Counted from the first letter of the stretch, positions 12,628 through 24,943 are shown. The stretch is 64,000 nucleotides of DNA from Amphirosellinia nigrospora (GCA_004123355.1 SCHM01000002.1:1860001-1924000), one strand, 5' to 3'. A program made the numbers and translations. The notes: generated by a model not told the origin, from the sequence alone.

Positions 12628-14142
12628 ATGCGAGCCATTCCGAAGCGGTTGTTGCCCGTCCTTGGCCGCTGGGGCTCGGTCATCTTCGCCGTCCTCGTTG
12701 TCTATTATCTTATCCGAGCCCCATTTCTCTGGCATTATCTTCCTCACGACCGATCAATGCGCCACCGACACACGGCAGAACGTCCCAGGCGCGCCCGTCG
12801 GCCCCGCCGCACAAGATGCCCGCAGCCAGAACCTCCAGGCGCCCTTGGGAGATGCCATGCGATACGTGAAGCACTACAAACCCGCGGCCGACCGATATCC
12901 CCCCTCGAAGACCACTTCCCTTGGCTGACGAAATCGGGTGAGGCACCGCCGGTCCCTGACCACCACCTACCACCCAGTCCACACGTCGATGAGGCGACGC
13001 CGCTCCTGGTGGGCTTCACCCGTAACTGGCCGTTGCTGCTTCAGTGTGTGAGTAGTTACATTGCCGCCGGCTGGCCGCCCTCGGATATATACGTGATAGA
13101 AAACACAGGCACCTTTGGCGCAAACCAGCTCCACGAGCTTTCACTACAGAATCCTTTCTTTCTAAATCACACCGCCCTCCACCAACTGGGTGTAAATGTC
13201 ATCGTCACGCCGACGATACTCAACTTTCCGCAACTACAAAACTTCTGCCTTCACACAGCCCTCATACGACAATGGCGCTACTACTTCTGGGCGCACCAAG
13301 ACTCTATAGTCTTTAGCGACCAGGATGTTCAGAAAAAGGACCGTGATCATGATTGGGACCATGATCCTTTTGCCACACTTTATGAACGGTCTGTTGGCTT
13401 GTTACGCTACCTGAATGGACCTGATATGCCACCATGGGCCACACATTTCTTTGCTTACGACCTCTTCGCGCTCGTCAATCGTGATGCATATCTTGACGCG
13501 GGCGCCTGGGACACACACATACCTTTCTACGCAGCTGATTGCGACATGTACTTACGGCTTCACTGGGCCGGGTACTGGCAACCACAGAGTGAAGCTGGTC
13601 TAGTGTTTGATGTGGGTGTCCCACTTAAGGATATCGGTGCGTTGTTCCGACTCCCGGGGTCGCACGCTGCGTTCGCTGGTGACCCTGTATTCGGGCCATC
13701 GGATCAAGACCGACCCCACCGCGAAGCTGAGCTCGAACGTGAGCAGGACATGTACAGCTGGGTTGAGAAGGAAGGCGAAACATTCCAGCACCTGGTCGAG
13801 GTTGCTGAACGCATGCAGAGTGTCAAATGGGCAGGCGAGGGCTTGAAGCGCAATACCTGGCAGGGTCGCCAGACGGGTGGTCTGGGCGAACCATACTACA
13901 AGGATCTGGATGGATTCAGCGCCGGGATTGAGGCGATGACGGATGCTGGCCGAAGGGTGTTTGCAGACAAATGGGGACACAGGGGCTGTGATCTTCTAGA
14001 GCTTGGTGTCCAAGGAACGGATGCCTGGAGGCTGGAGCGCGACTGGGACATCAAAAAATCCCCTGGTAGTGAGGGCGGCAACTGGGGCAAGGATTGGAGT
14101 AAGAACCCCTCGAAGAAGCTCGATAACCTGGGTATTGCATAA
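12628..14142 (+). CDS. Type II membrane glycosyltransferase-like protein (fungal-specific family)
   Basis: A 504-codon uninterrupted frame from ATG to TAA. A cytosolic MRAIPKRL start is followed by one hydrophobic anchor (residues about 14-34, WGSVIFAVLVVYYLIRAPFL) and then a lumenal domain. From residue about 120 the sequence looks like fungal GT-A-type transferase homologues: ATPLLVGFTRNWPLLLQCVS, DIYVIENTGTFG, LQNPFFLNHT, and an acidic DCDMYLRLHWAGY motif near residue 315. The Golgi is the likely location; donor and acceptor are unknown. Between about 12750 and 12905 the annotated frame is very Arg/Pro-rich, while the +2 frame of the same DNA gives a more ordinary peptide (DTRQNVPGAPVGPAAQDARS...MRYVKHYKPAADRY). 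The true protein may therefore switch frames there, with two compensating indels, one in the C6 run near 12900. The transferase assignment is moderate. Confidence 0.7.
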   Translation: MRAIPKRLLPVLGRWGSVIFAVLVVYYLIRAPFLWHYLPHDRSMRHRHTAERPRRARRPRRTRCPQPEPPGALGRCHAIREALQTRGRPISPLEDHFPWLTKSGEAPPVPDHHLPPSPHVDEATPLLVGFTRNWPLLLQCVSSYIAAGWPPSDIYVIENTGTFGANQLHELSLQNPFFLNHTALHQLGVNVIVTPTILNFPQLQNFCLHTALIRQWRYYFWAHQDSIVFSDQDVQKKDRDHDWDHDPFATLYERSVGLLRYLNGPDMPPWATHFFAYDLFALVNRDAYLDAGAWDTHIPFYAADCDMYLRLHWAGYWQPQSEAGLVFDVGVPLKDIGALFRLPGSHAAFAGDPVFGPSDQDRPHREAELEREQDMYSWVEKEGETFQHLVEVAERMQSVKWAGEGLKRNTWQGRQTGGLGEPYYKDLDGFSAGIEAMTDAGRRVFADKWGHRGCDLLELGVQGTDAWRLERDWDIKKSPGSEGGNWGKDWSKNPSKKLDNLGIA

Positions 14143-16725
14143 GGATTGGTGGTTGTTCTAGCGCCTGTTGCCCTTCGCAAGAGACTATGCTATAGACTAC
14201 GGATACTGATTTTGGTCTCGCAGTGATGGGTGACGAGTGATAGGAAGGTTGATTAGAGAAACGAGTCCGTATGGTTTCTCTCGTACCAATGGCCATGTTG
14301 AGGATATGGAAAGGGGTTGATGTCCAGTACGAACGACTTGAACGATGAACGAGTGGTCATCTCCCGGTGCTACAATGGCCGACGATCATGGAGGGATCGT
14401 TCTGAGAGGAGGCGATTCACAAGACACGATGGCTCCATACGCCCGTGGCTTTGATGAGACGAATACAGCATGGCCCGTACTCAGATTCAGCTTTATACCC
14501 TATTATTAGGATTTATATGAGGGGTTTTATATTTTGAGGAGTTGGAGATGTTGTCCGGCGTTTTGATGGGGTTCTTCTTGTGTGTTGGGTTTGAACGATT
14601 CAGGACCAATTGGACAGAGAGAGGATTTCGCTTGTATATATTGTATAACTATCGGACGCATGCTGCATTTGTATACATGTCCCATTATGAGGCAAGGTGG
14701 TTCAATCGATACAAATTTACTCCAAAAGAATGTACCCAATGCGCTTTGTTACCCTTTTGTCGGAACCCGTGGAATCGTCGTCGTCTTTAGCTTGCTAACC
14801 TTTAGCAATTACTAACATTAGTTTGTTGATCTTGCACCCAACTAAGGCGAATGCGGATTACTATCATAGATAGACACATTCATCGTATCATTACCAAGAA
14901 CATGGCCAGCAGGACGACACAAGCCTAGAAACCAGCCCACGAGGACCACGAAAGCTTCGAGAGTATTACTCTATGAATAAATTGATCTACTAGATCTACT
15001 ATGTAGCAGCCAACAAGAACACGGCATCGGGCTCCGTGGCTTTACAAATAGGAGACGGCAGATCAACATACACGTCCCGGGCCCGGCCAAAGGGGGACTA
15101 AGCGGACGGGCTTCCGTCGGAGTGTGACGCTGGTGGCCCTGACGATCCCGTGACGTTGTTGTGCCCAGTAGATCGGCCCTTGATGAGGCTCCGAAGGAAG
15201 GAAACTACCGGCGTGGCGTTTTTTGTCTAGCAAGTACCGTGCTGCTGGGGATATATAAGTATCCGTTCATGCGGCTGAGGAGCCCAGCTTTCGCTGAGCG
15301 AAAGCCACTCTCTACCCGCCCCGCCCGCCCGAGTCACTGACGTACGTGCGGATGGCAAAAAAGTAGCCTCAGTTTCACCCGTGCTTATGCCTCACCTTGA
15401 GGCTACGTCGAGACATTAACAGCTTTCACCGCATGCATGCATGCGTGCCACCGCGCGCTAGATACGCAGGGTCCTTCCTTCGCTACCGGCAATTGAAGAA
15501 GTCTGACGTCGTCGTGAATATTATGTTATTAAGGAGAGCATAGCTTATCATATAGGTATCGTTACATCAGGTTCACCTTGCTTGGTCGTATTACTACAAC
15601 TTTCTTCAGATAACTTCACACAACCAAATTGGAATAATTATGTGGAAAAAGCGGTAGCTGATATCTTTGTCGGGGCGAATTTACTACCGTTTGATGGAAG
15701 ACAATGCCATCTTTTTCTTCTGTGCTGTTATTAGTCCAGGTGGCGTGGAGGCGTAAAGTGGGTTGGCAGCAAGAAAGCCGCTGCACTTGTGGCTTATCGT
15801 AGAACCACATCTATAGCTCCCGTTTTCGCTCACCGAAAGCTTCGAGAACATGACATAGTAAATCATAGACCTCATTTTGCATACAAGAAGCAATCTACTT
15901 CCGAATTGAGTCCATGTCTCGTACATTCCGGGGTTTAGGGATTCCCCACCGCCAGCATAAGACCGCAACGAGTATGACATCGCCCTTCCGATACGTATAG
16001 GAACACACCCTAATTGGCAACGAGTGCCTAATTAAGCAAGCAGACAACACAATTCACGTATAGAATCTTCGTACTGTTGTATTGAAAGCTGCGGAGATCG
16101 TGCTGGCGTTGACCTAGAGACGTGCCGATATCTTGGATCATCGTGTTTCGCTCCGATCCCGAACAGAACTTCCTAATAACTTACTAGTATACTCAGAGAA
16201 ACTTCGTTCTGCCCCACATATCACGCAGACCATAGTTTTTAGTTTAACACATCTCAGGGGCCATAACTCTCGGCAAGCCATGTTGCGATATTCCACGACG
16301 GAGGTTAATATTGCCACGTCTGACTGTTGTGGATGGGGCCCAGAACTTCATCTGCGAGATATGTATCCTATCGCCACAGACACTAGCTGGATATACATTC
16401 AGTAGACATGGAGCGAGTAACCATATACCGGTATTGGAAGTTGGGCGATGGCTGCCATCAAAATATCCACCAGGTGAGGATATATATTGATGGCCGTTGC
16501 CTCGAGATCTCTCCCAGATGAGACCACTGAACACACACGCTCATCACTCTCGCGACTTGAATAACATCAACACCATCCGCATGACTACGGAGAGCCTGAG
16601 CCGATCTTCGAGCCCCGTCCTTGACTCAACATCCCGTGTTCGACAAAAGCGCCCTGCTTGCTTTGGAAATACTTGACGTTTAATGTTATATCAATATCAA
16701 AACGATATAAAACCCTAATTCAATC
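14143..16725. other. Intergenic region, no gene seen
   Basis: I find no supported gene. Visible structure is limited to a perfect small hairpin at 15287-15305 (GCTTTCGC-TGA-GCGAAAGC) and an alternating GCATGCATGCATGC tract near 15431-15446. The end of the interval is the promoter of the TmpA-like gene; it contains a TATA-like GATATAAAAC about 20 bases upstream of the ATG at 16726. Confidence 0.45.
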
Positions 16726-18272
16726 ATGGCATACCATTCGGATACCGAACAGGGCACAATAACGCCTGTATCTGCCCCTTCAACTCTCCGAGGGACCTCG
16801 ACTGGGACAGCAACTCCCACGACACATGCCGGTTCAATCAAGAGCTCGATTTCAAACGAGAAAGAGAGTGCTGTAATCGAAATTGCCCCAGATCGTGCGA
16901 CACTTCCGGATCAGCTGGGTTCCGACTTGTTGCAGAAGATTCGTCGTAAGTTTTCCCAGGGGTGAGCTTCTAGAACGACACAAACTAAATGACATTAGAT
17001 AAATACGCCTCATCGTACCGGAAAATATTTGGCACGATATTCACCATCAACCTCGCGGTGTTCCTCGCCTTTCTAGTCAAGGACCGAGGCAACCCCAACT
17101 CGAGAGAAGTGGGCAGCGCTGCCTCGGCCAACCTTTTGGTGTGCATCTTATTCCGGCAGGAGGAGTTCGTGAACTTGGTCTACGAGATCTTCGTGCTCGC
17201 GCCGCACTCGTGGCCGATCTCCATCCGCAAGCGGCTTGCCAAGGTGTTCCATTATGGAGGCTGCCACAGCGGCGCCGGGACTGCGGCCGTGGTCTGGTAT
17301 CTGCTGTATACCATCCTCGCGACGAAGGAATATATCGAGGATAAACAGACTGACACGTTGATCAATATCGTCACCAGCTATCTCGTCATCACTATGTTCG
17401 TCGTCATCTTGACGTCTGCTCATCCCGACGTGAGGAGGAAATACCACGACCACTTCGAGGCTTTCCACCGGTTCGCGGGGTGGACCGCATTGCTGGCATT
17501 CTGGACACATAACATCGCCTCGGCCAACGTCACAGCCAGACAGTGGAACGCGAGCATCGGCTACGTTCTCGTCCGGTCTCCTAATTTCTGGTTCATCATC
17601 CTGACGACATCATGCACGATCGCGTCCTGGTCCGCCTCCGTCACCACCGTGTACCCGGAGAAAATGAGCGACCACGCCACCCGTCTACACTTCAAGTACC
17701 GGCCCATGAACCCCTTCTACGGCGTCAAGATCAGCGACAAGCCGCTGACGGAGTGGCACGCCTTCGCCACGATCCCGGACGTAGACCCCGAGTCGGGGAA
17801 AATCACCGGCTTCAGCGTCGTCGTCAGCAACGCGGGAGACTGGACCAAGAAGCAGATCATGAAGCCCAGCGAGCGCAAGCTGTGGATCCGCGGCGCCCCC
17901 TGCACGGATTGCTCTACACGTCCCGGCTCTTCAAGCGCATCGTGGTCGTGGCCACGGGCTCGGGGATAGGGCCGTGCCTCTCGCTCCTGTTCGCCGACGT
18001 CACCCCGCCGCGTGCTCTGGAGCACGAGGGACCCGGAGAAGACGTACGGCCCGCGGGTCGTCGGGGAGGTCCTCCGGGCCGACCCCAAGGCCGTCATATG
18101 GAACACCAACGAGAAGGGGTATCCCGACATCGTGGGGGAGACGTATCAGCTCGTCCACGAGCTGGACGCCGAGGCGGTGTTCATCATCTCCAACCCCAAG
18201 GTCACCGAGAAGGTGGTTTTTGGGATGCAGTCGCGTGGGATTCCTGCCTATGGTGCGATTTTCGACTCGTGA
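16726..18272 (+). CDS. TmpA-type transmembrane oxidoreductase, two frame breaks near the C-terminus
   Basis: Resembles the fungal integral membrane protein TmpA, a flavoprotein-like membrane reductase linked to conidiation signalling in Aspergillus. Exon 1 (16726-16945) encodes a Ser/Thr-rich cytosolic leader. An intron at 16946-16998 (GTAAG...CTAAATGACATTAG) joins to KYASSYRKIFG. Five or more hydrophobic helices follow (FTINLAVFLAFLV; GAGTAAVVWYLLYTILA; VTSYLVITMFVVILT; HRFAGWTALLAFWTHNIASA; FWFIILTTSC), with the His-containing YHDHFEAFHRFAGW helix typical of this ferric-reductase-like fold. A reductase tail comes next, with VVVATGSGIGPCLSL and VIWNTNEKGYPDIV. The frame is lost near 17896, where a C5 run needs one more C, and again near 18008, where two bases are needed. 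The three readings together give the expected C-terminus ending GIPAYGAIFDS at 18272. Family call is confident; activity is inferred. Confidence 0.75.
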
Positions 18273-18909
18273 TTGGATACCGAGTTCGGGAAATAAAATG
18301 GAAAAAAAGACGGAAAATTATATGTCTCCGAAAGGGGGTACGGCATGGTGTTAGGACGGACTGGCATTTTTACACGAACCTTCATTCCCCTCGTTTTCAC
18401 GGTTGGACATCACTTGCAGGGTGAAGTATGGGATAGCGGATGGGGTGCATTGCTGAGTTCGGTGTTCTATAAACTTCGACTTACTTAGATTTTGGCCTAT
18501 GATATGCGCTGCTGAAAATCCCTTATCTCCTACATAAGACTAGAAATTAATTGGTTGAAATGCGTATAAGCGAAGTTGAATGGGAAGTGAGTATCTTTGG
18601 TGTTGTTATCAGCGTACTCGGTTAGGCTAGACTCGATTCCAAATTGGTGCAAGTTGATTGGCGGCAAGAGAAGGGAAAGACGCCCCTGGGAGCTAGGGCA
18701 GGGACAGTGCATGAGGCAGAAGAGACACCTACCTAGATTCAGGTGCCGCAGGTTAGTATTTAGCTGGCTGGCCTCTAATCGCTGTTGTGTATTTTTCTTC
18801 CCTTCCGTGTAACACTTTCTACCTACCTGGTAGTGCTCTACAATCAGCACGCAAAGCCATCACTAAACGATTATTACTGGTTTACATCGCCGCGTGCTAC
18901 ACCTTGAAG
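18273..18909. other. Intergenic region, no gene seen
   Basis: No supported gene. It contains the 3' flank of the TmpA-like gene and TACCTACCTAG/CTACCTACCTGG words near 18727-18738 and 18819-18831. Confidence 0.4.
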
Positions 18910-19215
18910 ATGCCATCGCGCGTACTGGCACCTAGACCATTCTCCCTGCGACTCGCTGAATGGATCCATAACAACATAAATAAGGATCAACTCAGGAGCA
19001 TGTGCGCAGTCGGTTTTCTCATGGAATATGTCTGGCACGACATTATACAGCGAAGGATCTTCAAGAAACCGGCCGCGGCTGGGAAAGGAGCCATGATCGT
19101 TGTAATGACAGAAATCGTTCTCCTCTACAGCGCAACTAGCGCAAGCATAACTTGGGCAACGTGGAAAATCGACCAAGCTGAGAGAGCCAAGAAAGAGATG
19201 ACCCAAGACGATTAG
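18910..19215 (+). CDS. Small hypothetical membrane protein (101 aa)
   Basis: I do not recognise a named family. The frame from ATG 18910 (MPSRVLAPRPFSLRLAEWIH) to TAG 19215 reads like a genuine protein. It has an amphipathic N-terminal half with DQLRSMCAVGFLMEYVWHDI, a basic RRIFKKP stretch, then one clear membrane segment (MIVVMTEIVLLYSATSASIT, residues about 65-84) and a charged tail QAERAKKEMTQDD. The frame stays open upstream to 18787, but the leader there looks non-coding, so I chose the internal ATG. The size and single helix would fit a small organelle or ER membrane protein, but nothing in the sequence settles this. Confidence 0.5.
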   Translation: MPSRVLAPRPFSLRLAEWIHNNINKDQLRSMCAVGFLMEYVWHDIIQRRIFKKPAAAGKGAMIVVMTEIVLLYSATSASITWATWKIDQAERAKKEMTQDD

Positions 19216-19991
19216 GGCCGCACGTTAGATGTGGTGGGGGTTAAGAAGGCAAAAATAAACGTAATTGCTCTGCGATTTGGGCACCGACATCCCGCACAAG
19301 CCTGCAGGGCTAGCTTCTCCAGTGACGGCTATGCCCGAGTGGTCGGCTGTTGTAGCCGCTTACATTGGCGATCGCGTCCATCTGAAGTCGTCATGCAGGC
19401 TGCGGCGAAGTTTCCTGGCCGACTTGAAAATCTCGTGACATTAGCGCCGACGCACTACAAGTGTTATCGCTGGAACTGCTGCAGAACGTGCTTATGGTGC
19501 GATCAGCCCTATCGATCACGTCAACCCCAACCAACATGACTGGCTCCACCAGGGCTTGATATCGACCTCAACTCGCCTATAATGTCGAAAACAAGTGCTA
19601 TATTCCAAGCACTTAGCTAAACACTATGTGGGAAACCCTGAGAATATGCCAGGCTGGTCGACCTCGGACAAGGTATATAACCTACGAGCCCGGGAGGAAT
19701 TCGCTCTCGTGAACATGCATGATGAAGGTACCTAATTTGAGTGCGGCCTGTTGCGTTTTTGTTGGTCGGGTCTGTCGATGAAGGTGCTGCGCAAAACGAT
19801 GAGCAAAAATAAATAGTCGAAATAGGTGGCGGCGAACGCCATGAATACAGAGTTTTTTTTGGTCTGCACAGCATAGGTACGGTTTGGTTTATCGCGGGTA
19901 GGACAAACCAGCGGTCATCTGTCACCATAGGTGCACAGGTCCGAGAGAAGTCAGCTTCTGTTGGGCCACATTGTAATACACGCCTCGGACC
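19216..19991. other. Intergenic region, no gene seen
   Basis: Short open frames exist on both strands but none has recognisable protein character. The right part is the promoter of the 2EXR gene at 19992. Confidence 0.4.
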
Positions 19992-20703
19992 ATGTCTGAT
20001 CCATCTACGTTTTCGCCATTCCCGCGTCTCCCCATTGAAATCCGACGTTTGATTTGGGCAGAGGCCTTACCACGAGGTCGGATCCAGCTATTTGCGAAGG
20101 GCGTACCGTGGGAGGATTGGCGCTTAGGCCCCCCATCTATCGCGCATGTATGTCGCGAATCTCGGGAGGTCGCTCAAGACCTTGCAGTTGTCCGTGGCTT
20201 TCCTACCGTTCACGACAAGCACAATGAGACATGGTTCGTTGGGCGCAGAGACATTCTTGAACTGGCTAGCGGCTACCCGTATCCGTTGTCGAACCCAGAG
20301 CCTTTCTTCGCTGTCGCTGAAGCTCTCGCCATCAATGCTGGCGATTTCATGGGCGAGATCAAGTCCGTTGTCAGAGATCTGATTAGGGGTACCCGGTTTC
20401 ATTCGGTCAAGGTTGTCTACCTTATAACCGAACAAATCAGCACCGCTTATTGGCCCTGTTTTCGACCGGACCTAACAGAGCAGGATAAAGGCAAAGGCAC
20501 CATTCTCGACTTGTGCGACGACGGCGATTTGAAGAGCATCGAGGCATATAGAGCCTGGGCGCGAACTCAAGAAATGTCTCCTGTATTCCCCAGGCGGGGA
20601 GGAGGTCGAGATGCACCTACGAGCAGCCCTCGATGAGATTATTGTGGGAGAACTTGACGCATATCGACATTCCACGCCGTCAGAGCAATGGGATGCCGGA
20701 TGA
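19992..20703 (+). CDS. 2EXR-domain protein (fungal F-box-like fold), one frame break near the end
   Basis: The N-terminus carries the 2EXR signature of large fungal paralogue families: FSPFPRLPIEIRRLIWAEAL (residues 7-26), then a Pro-Ser block ending IAHVCRESREVA (about 49-60). These proteins are usually of unknown function and are often compared with F-box adaptors. The rest (GRRDILELASGYPYPL; SVKVVYLITEQISTAYW) follows the usual layout. The open frame stops at 20636 after an Arg/Gly/Pro-rich end. Restoring one C in the CCCC run near 20588 gives a more natural tail (GGEEVEMHLRAALDEIIV...) ending at the TGA at 20701-20703, so I extend the locus there. No intron is evident. Confidence 0.7.
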
Positions 20704-21700
20704 CGGATCCGCCAATTCAGGGCACATCTCTTTCACGTCATAGTCTGAATCGTGATGATCCTTGGATACAACAGCAGTGGAAGCGCCTGCCAGATTTCCA
20801 CCCTGCGCTCCTCGTATTAGGATGGACGTAACTAGGAGAAGATATAAGGATGCTAGCAATCTGGTGTACCTATGCACACGTGTGCCCTTTACCTACTATA
20901 CCAGTGCTACTAAGATGGAAAACCCCGAAGAACGATTCAACACTACATGGTCTTCTATATCAGCGCCGGGTTAAGGGGCGAACCGGCAAGTCGGCTACTT
21001 AGAAGGTATAAGTAGCATAGACCTAAAGCAGCTTTACTTTGAAGGATGGCTGCTTCCCTTAAGTTATGGACATACTACATCCAGACTTGTCCTCAAGGGA
21101 ATATTGTTGTAGTCGTTTAATCAAATGTGATCAGAATGAACAAACTATCAATCATGTCTTACTTCACTATACACAGTCCCGAAACTTAAGCGGCAAGCGC
21201 TTGGAACTTTGTAATGCCACATAGATACCCGTACAGGTATGGAATTAGGATTTAGCGGCTCACCGTCACACGCTAAGCCTTGACCATCACTTCTAAGTAC
21301 AACATCAATTATCGGCACCATTTAAATCAAATGTACTAAATAATACTCTTGTCAGCTTATTTCCTTTTGTCGATATTTTTTATCGTCAACTTTGCGGATT
21401 TGCTACAGCTGTGAAGCTTTCATGCTGGTCCAATATTGTGAGATAGGGGTCCGACTCTAGGGGTACTCTAGGGGTGTTAGGGGTGGTAGATTGGCCTGGA
21501 TCCTAGGTGAGGGGACTTCTGAGGTCCGAGGGGTTCTCTCCCTTGGCAAGATACATTACACACCGCACCATCTTTTGCTTATCAGCGAACAGTCACGGGA
21601 ACCTCATCGTCTCTGCTCCGGTTTTTTCGAGCCGCGAAAAGATTAAATAAAGGGTGGTAAACTAGATTTTAGGGCCTCGCTTAGAGTATTCAATTGAGCC
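20704..21700. other. Intergenic region, no gene seen
   Basis: No supported gene. A G-rich stretch at about 21440-21535 repeats AGGGGT several times. The end is the amidase promoter. Confidence 0.4.
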
Positions 21701-23604
21701 ATGGCGTCTCCCCAGCAGCGTTTCTTACTATCCTCGAGCGCGCGAAGGTCCGCGGACTACCTCATCGCACACCGAAGAATCGAATCCGGTGCTAAGAGGA
21801 TGGCCATTGGTGCTTGCCGCGAATGCGTAAGTATCTGTGTTACTGAAAGCCGTGTCTAGAGGCTGATGCTCACTCTTGGCTCCAGTGCTACTCGGTTGCC
21901 ATTCATAGCTAAGGCGGCATGGACTAATGCCAAGTTCGGCGGTATCAAAGATATTCCGGGTTTGGAGAAGTATGATTATTGCCTGCACGTAAGATGCCGG
22001 GTCTATTGGCTTTCGTCACAGCAGTTAACCAGATGTTTTAGCCTGTCGTAACCCCGTTGGCAACGGACAGTAGTCAAGTATCTAGGCTGGAGGTCACGCC
22101 AGAGCTCTTTCCACGACAGCCAGAGGCCCTTGCTGGTCGCTTCTACTCTGCTACTGATTATCATGAGCTTTACAAGTCTGGGAAGCTGACGCCTCTACAA
22201 GTGGCTAAGGCGTTGATACCCTTAATTTCTCGCGGCAAGATGGGAAATATGCGTCAGCATGGTCGGAGATCCGAATGGAATCCGTACTGGCGGCAGCGAA
22301 AGCGTCCACAGACCGGTATCATCAAGGAAAACCCCTTGGGCTCCTTGATGGCATACCCATCGGTGTGAAAGAGGACACAGATGTCGAGGGATATACCTGC
22401 TTTCATGGACAGCGGCCTGAGCCTTCAGATCCCGCCTTTGTACCGTCAACGAAATCGCTCTGGCCTGTAGCCCAGATGGAGGCTGCCGGCGCCATTGTCG
22501 TGGGCACGCTCGCGATGCATGAGCTGGGAAGTGATGTAACCGGTTGTAACCCCCGTCGTGGATCGCCCAAAAATTGGAATAATACTTCCTACTACACGGG
22601 AGGCTCTTCTTCGGGCGCAGGATCGGCTCTATCCGCTGGCTTGATACCAATTGCTATCGGCACAGACGCCGGCGGAAGCATTAGGATCCCGGCTAGCTTC
22701 TGTGGCGTGTATGGGTTGAAACCCACTCTGCACCGTGTCCACGCGATGAGGTCTTCCATCTGTGTTATTGGCCCCCTCGCTGCTACCGCTACCGACCTTA
22801 GGGCAGCATATAGATCGATGACCGCACCGAATCCTGACGATGGTATTCAGAGTTGCTTTGCGCCATCCATCCCGCCGTCTCCCACGGCGAAGAAGACGCT
22901 CGGTATATGTCAAGAATGGATCGATCAGGCATCGCCTGTGGTTCGTGAGAGCACGAAGCAGGCCATCGCTTACTTCGCACAGAACCTCAACTATGACGTA
23001 GTCGATATCCATATTCCCTACCTCCGCGAGGGCCAGTTGGCGCACAGTGCCTGGGCTCTCTCTGAGGCTCTAGATCACATCAGATCACGTCTTCGGGAGC
23101 GATCGTTGTCCACCGTCAACTACGCCAATCGACTGCTCTTGTTAGTGGGCGATTGTACGACAGCTGCTGATATGATCAAATACTCACAAATGAGGGCACT
23201 ACTGATGGAACACTTTGCTTTCCCTTCAAGAAGCATCCCGGCTTGCTCGTCGTCACGCCGACGACGCCCGAGGCCGGTTGGAAGGTTAACCCCGGAGACG
23301 AGGCATACGGGTTCAATGATGGCAATCTAACAATCCGCATGATGACGTATATCTGGCTATCAAATTCTATCGGTTGTCCATCAGTGAGTGCACCGGTAGG
23401 TTACGCTGAGCCGGAGCAGGGAGAGGGCAACTCCCCATTGGCCTCATGGCCATGGGCGAGTGGGGAGCCGAAGAACAGCTCCTCGCTTGGGCGGCGGAAG
23501 CTGAGGCCTATTTGAATAGTTCCCTCGAAGGAGGTAGAGTGAGGCCTAAGGAGTGGGCAGACGTCGTCCAGCTGGCTGCTGATGTAGATGATGAGTCTAA
23601 TTGA
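21701..23604 (+). CDS. Amidase (amidase-signature family), with single-base frame breaks
   Basis: Hydrolyses carboxamides through a Lys-cisSer-Ser triad. Exon 1 starts at ATG 21701 (MASPQQRF). Introns lie at about 21821-21859 (GTAAGT...CTAGAG) and about 21988-22039 (GTAAG...TTTTAG), joining ...LPFIAKAAWTNAKFGGIKDI and YDYCLHPVVTPLATDS. The triad residues are visible: Lys in GIPIGVKED, the SSS-G-x-G segment in YTGGSSSGAGSALSAG, and the nucleophile in TDAGGSIRIPAS. The end reads LMAMGEWGAEEQLLAWAAEA and stops at TGA 23602-23604. Frame is lost in exon 1 (near 21721), near 22247 (one A), 23225 (one C) and 23431 (one C); correcting each gives continuous amidase sequence. No signal peptide is obvious. 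Substrate is unknown. Confidence 0.8.
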
Positions 23605-24943
23605 GTCCTTCCTTACTCAAGTATCTCGCACGCAAGACGCTGAACCTCGTCTTCGTATTGTAAGGGTACTTGTACAGAAACTCATATGTATAGTGTAGAA
23701 TTTAAGACGGTTGTTCACCTACACTAGGTTAGACGTGGCTAGTCTGCGAGGGTTATTGACTATACACTACTGTGATATAATGCTAAGGGGCCGGCCGCTT
23801 CCATGACCCTGCAGACATAGGTACCGGCAGTGGCCGTGCTACTCATACCCAACGGCATCGCATCACAACGTGTATTTATGCGCCATTCGGAACCATTCAC
23901 GTTTGCGGCCCATCACAGTAGGGAATTAGCTATAGAAGGAAGGTGCTTGTCGGCTCGCCTTGGCTGCGAACCGTAGAATACTCAGACCTCGCTTAGCTAT
24001 GAGTTGATAACGGGCTTGGCACAGCTGTGTGGAGTGACAAATCCGTATCACGCCAAGCAGCCAGCGATGTCGAAAATATGGTATCTGGATCGGAGCTTGG
24101 AGTTTCTTGCATAAAATGTAACGCCATCTCGTCGAACTGGTCGTCATACCCTACCTGTATACTGCTTACCAAATTGGTTACAAAATCTACTCCAATGTTT
24201 CATAAGGTGTGCCCCGCGAATAAGTTGATCCCGAACCTGTCTCATGCTGGTAGCCGAAGGCAAGTCGTGATCGGTTGTTTGCCGGATGGGAGGGTGTTAT
24301 TGCATGGGCGGCCTCTAGGTTTTCTATTTAGTTGAGCTACGCGCTCAGTTCGAGAACCCATGTTGGCTCCGGGGGTATAGTAAGCATTTTGTATCAGCTC
24401 CTGTGCTATTCGGTTCTACACATCCTATAGGCACGAGGTCGAATTCTTGGTCGATCGGCGACCGTCGACACGGGGTTTGAGGATGGCCACGTCCAGTGCC
24501 GTTACATCCTCTATTACCCAGTAGTACTCACCCATAAGTTGTCTGGGAGGGATCCGGCCTTTATATCCCCTTTGGGCGGCCTATAACACATATAACACAA
24601 TTTGATCAAGACGATTATAGCCATCTCTCAACATTCCCATCATCTTCCTCGCCGAATCAGGAACTTTGGCTTTCCATGTGGTGGCTAGGTGTGGAGTGAG
24701 TCGTTGCTCGACCATTATAGACCCCTTGCGGCAACAATCTAAACCCCCACGGAATCTGCAAGGAAGATCTGAGCTGCATCGCGCAGCCGCTCAAGGTAGC
24801 AATGAAGAAGCATACAAGGTTTTTCGCCGGTGCAGATCTCGACGCTCTATTCATCATGACCTTGCCCCATCTTCGTAGAATAAAGTCATACGACTAGAAC
24901 AGGTCTTATTTTCCCTGATATGTCGGTCTAGATTAACGACCTA
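23605..24943. other. Intergenic region, no gene seen
   Basis: No frame here shows protein-like composition or splice context. The right end is the promoter of the seven-helix protein. Confidence 0.4.

Noticed and set aside
17148-17510. 120-codon minus-strand frame inside the TmpA-like gene
   Set aside because: Shadow frame in GC-rich coding sequence opposite conserved membrane helices.
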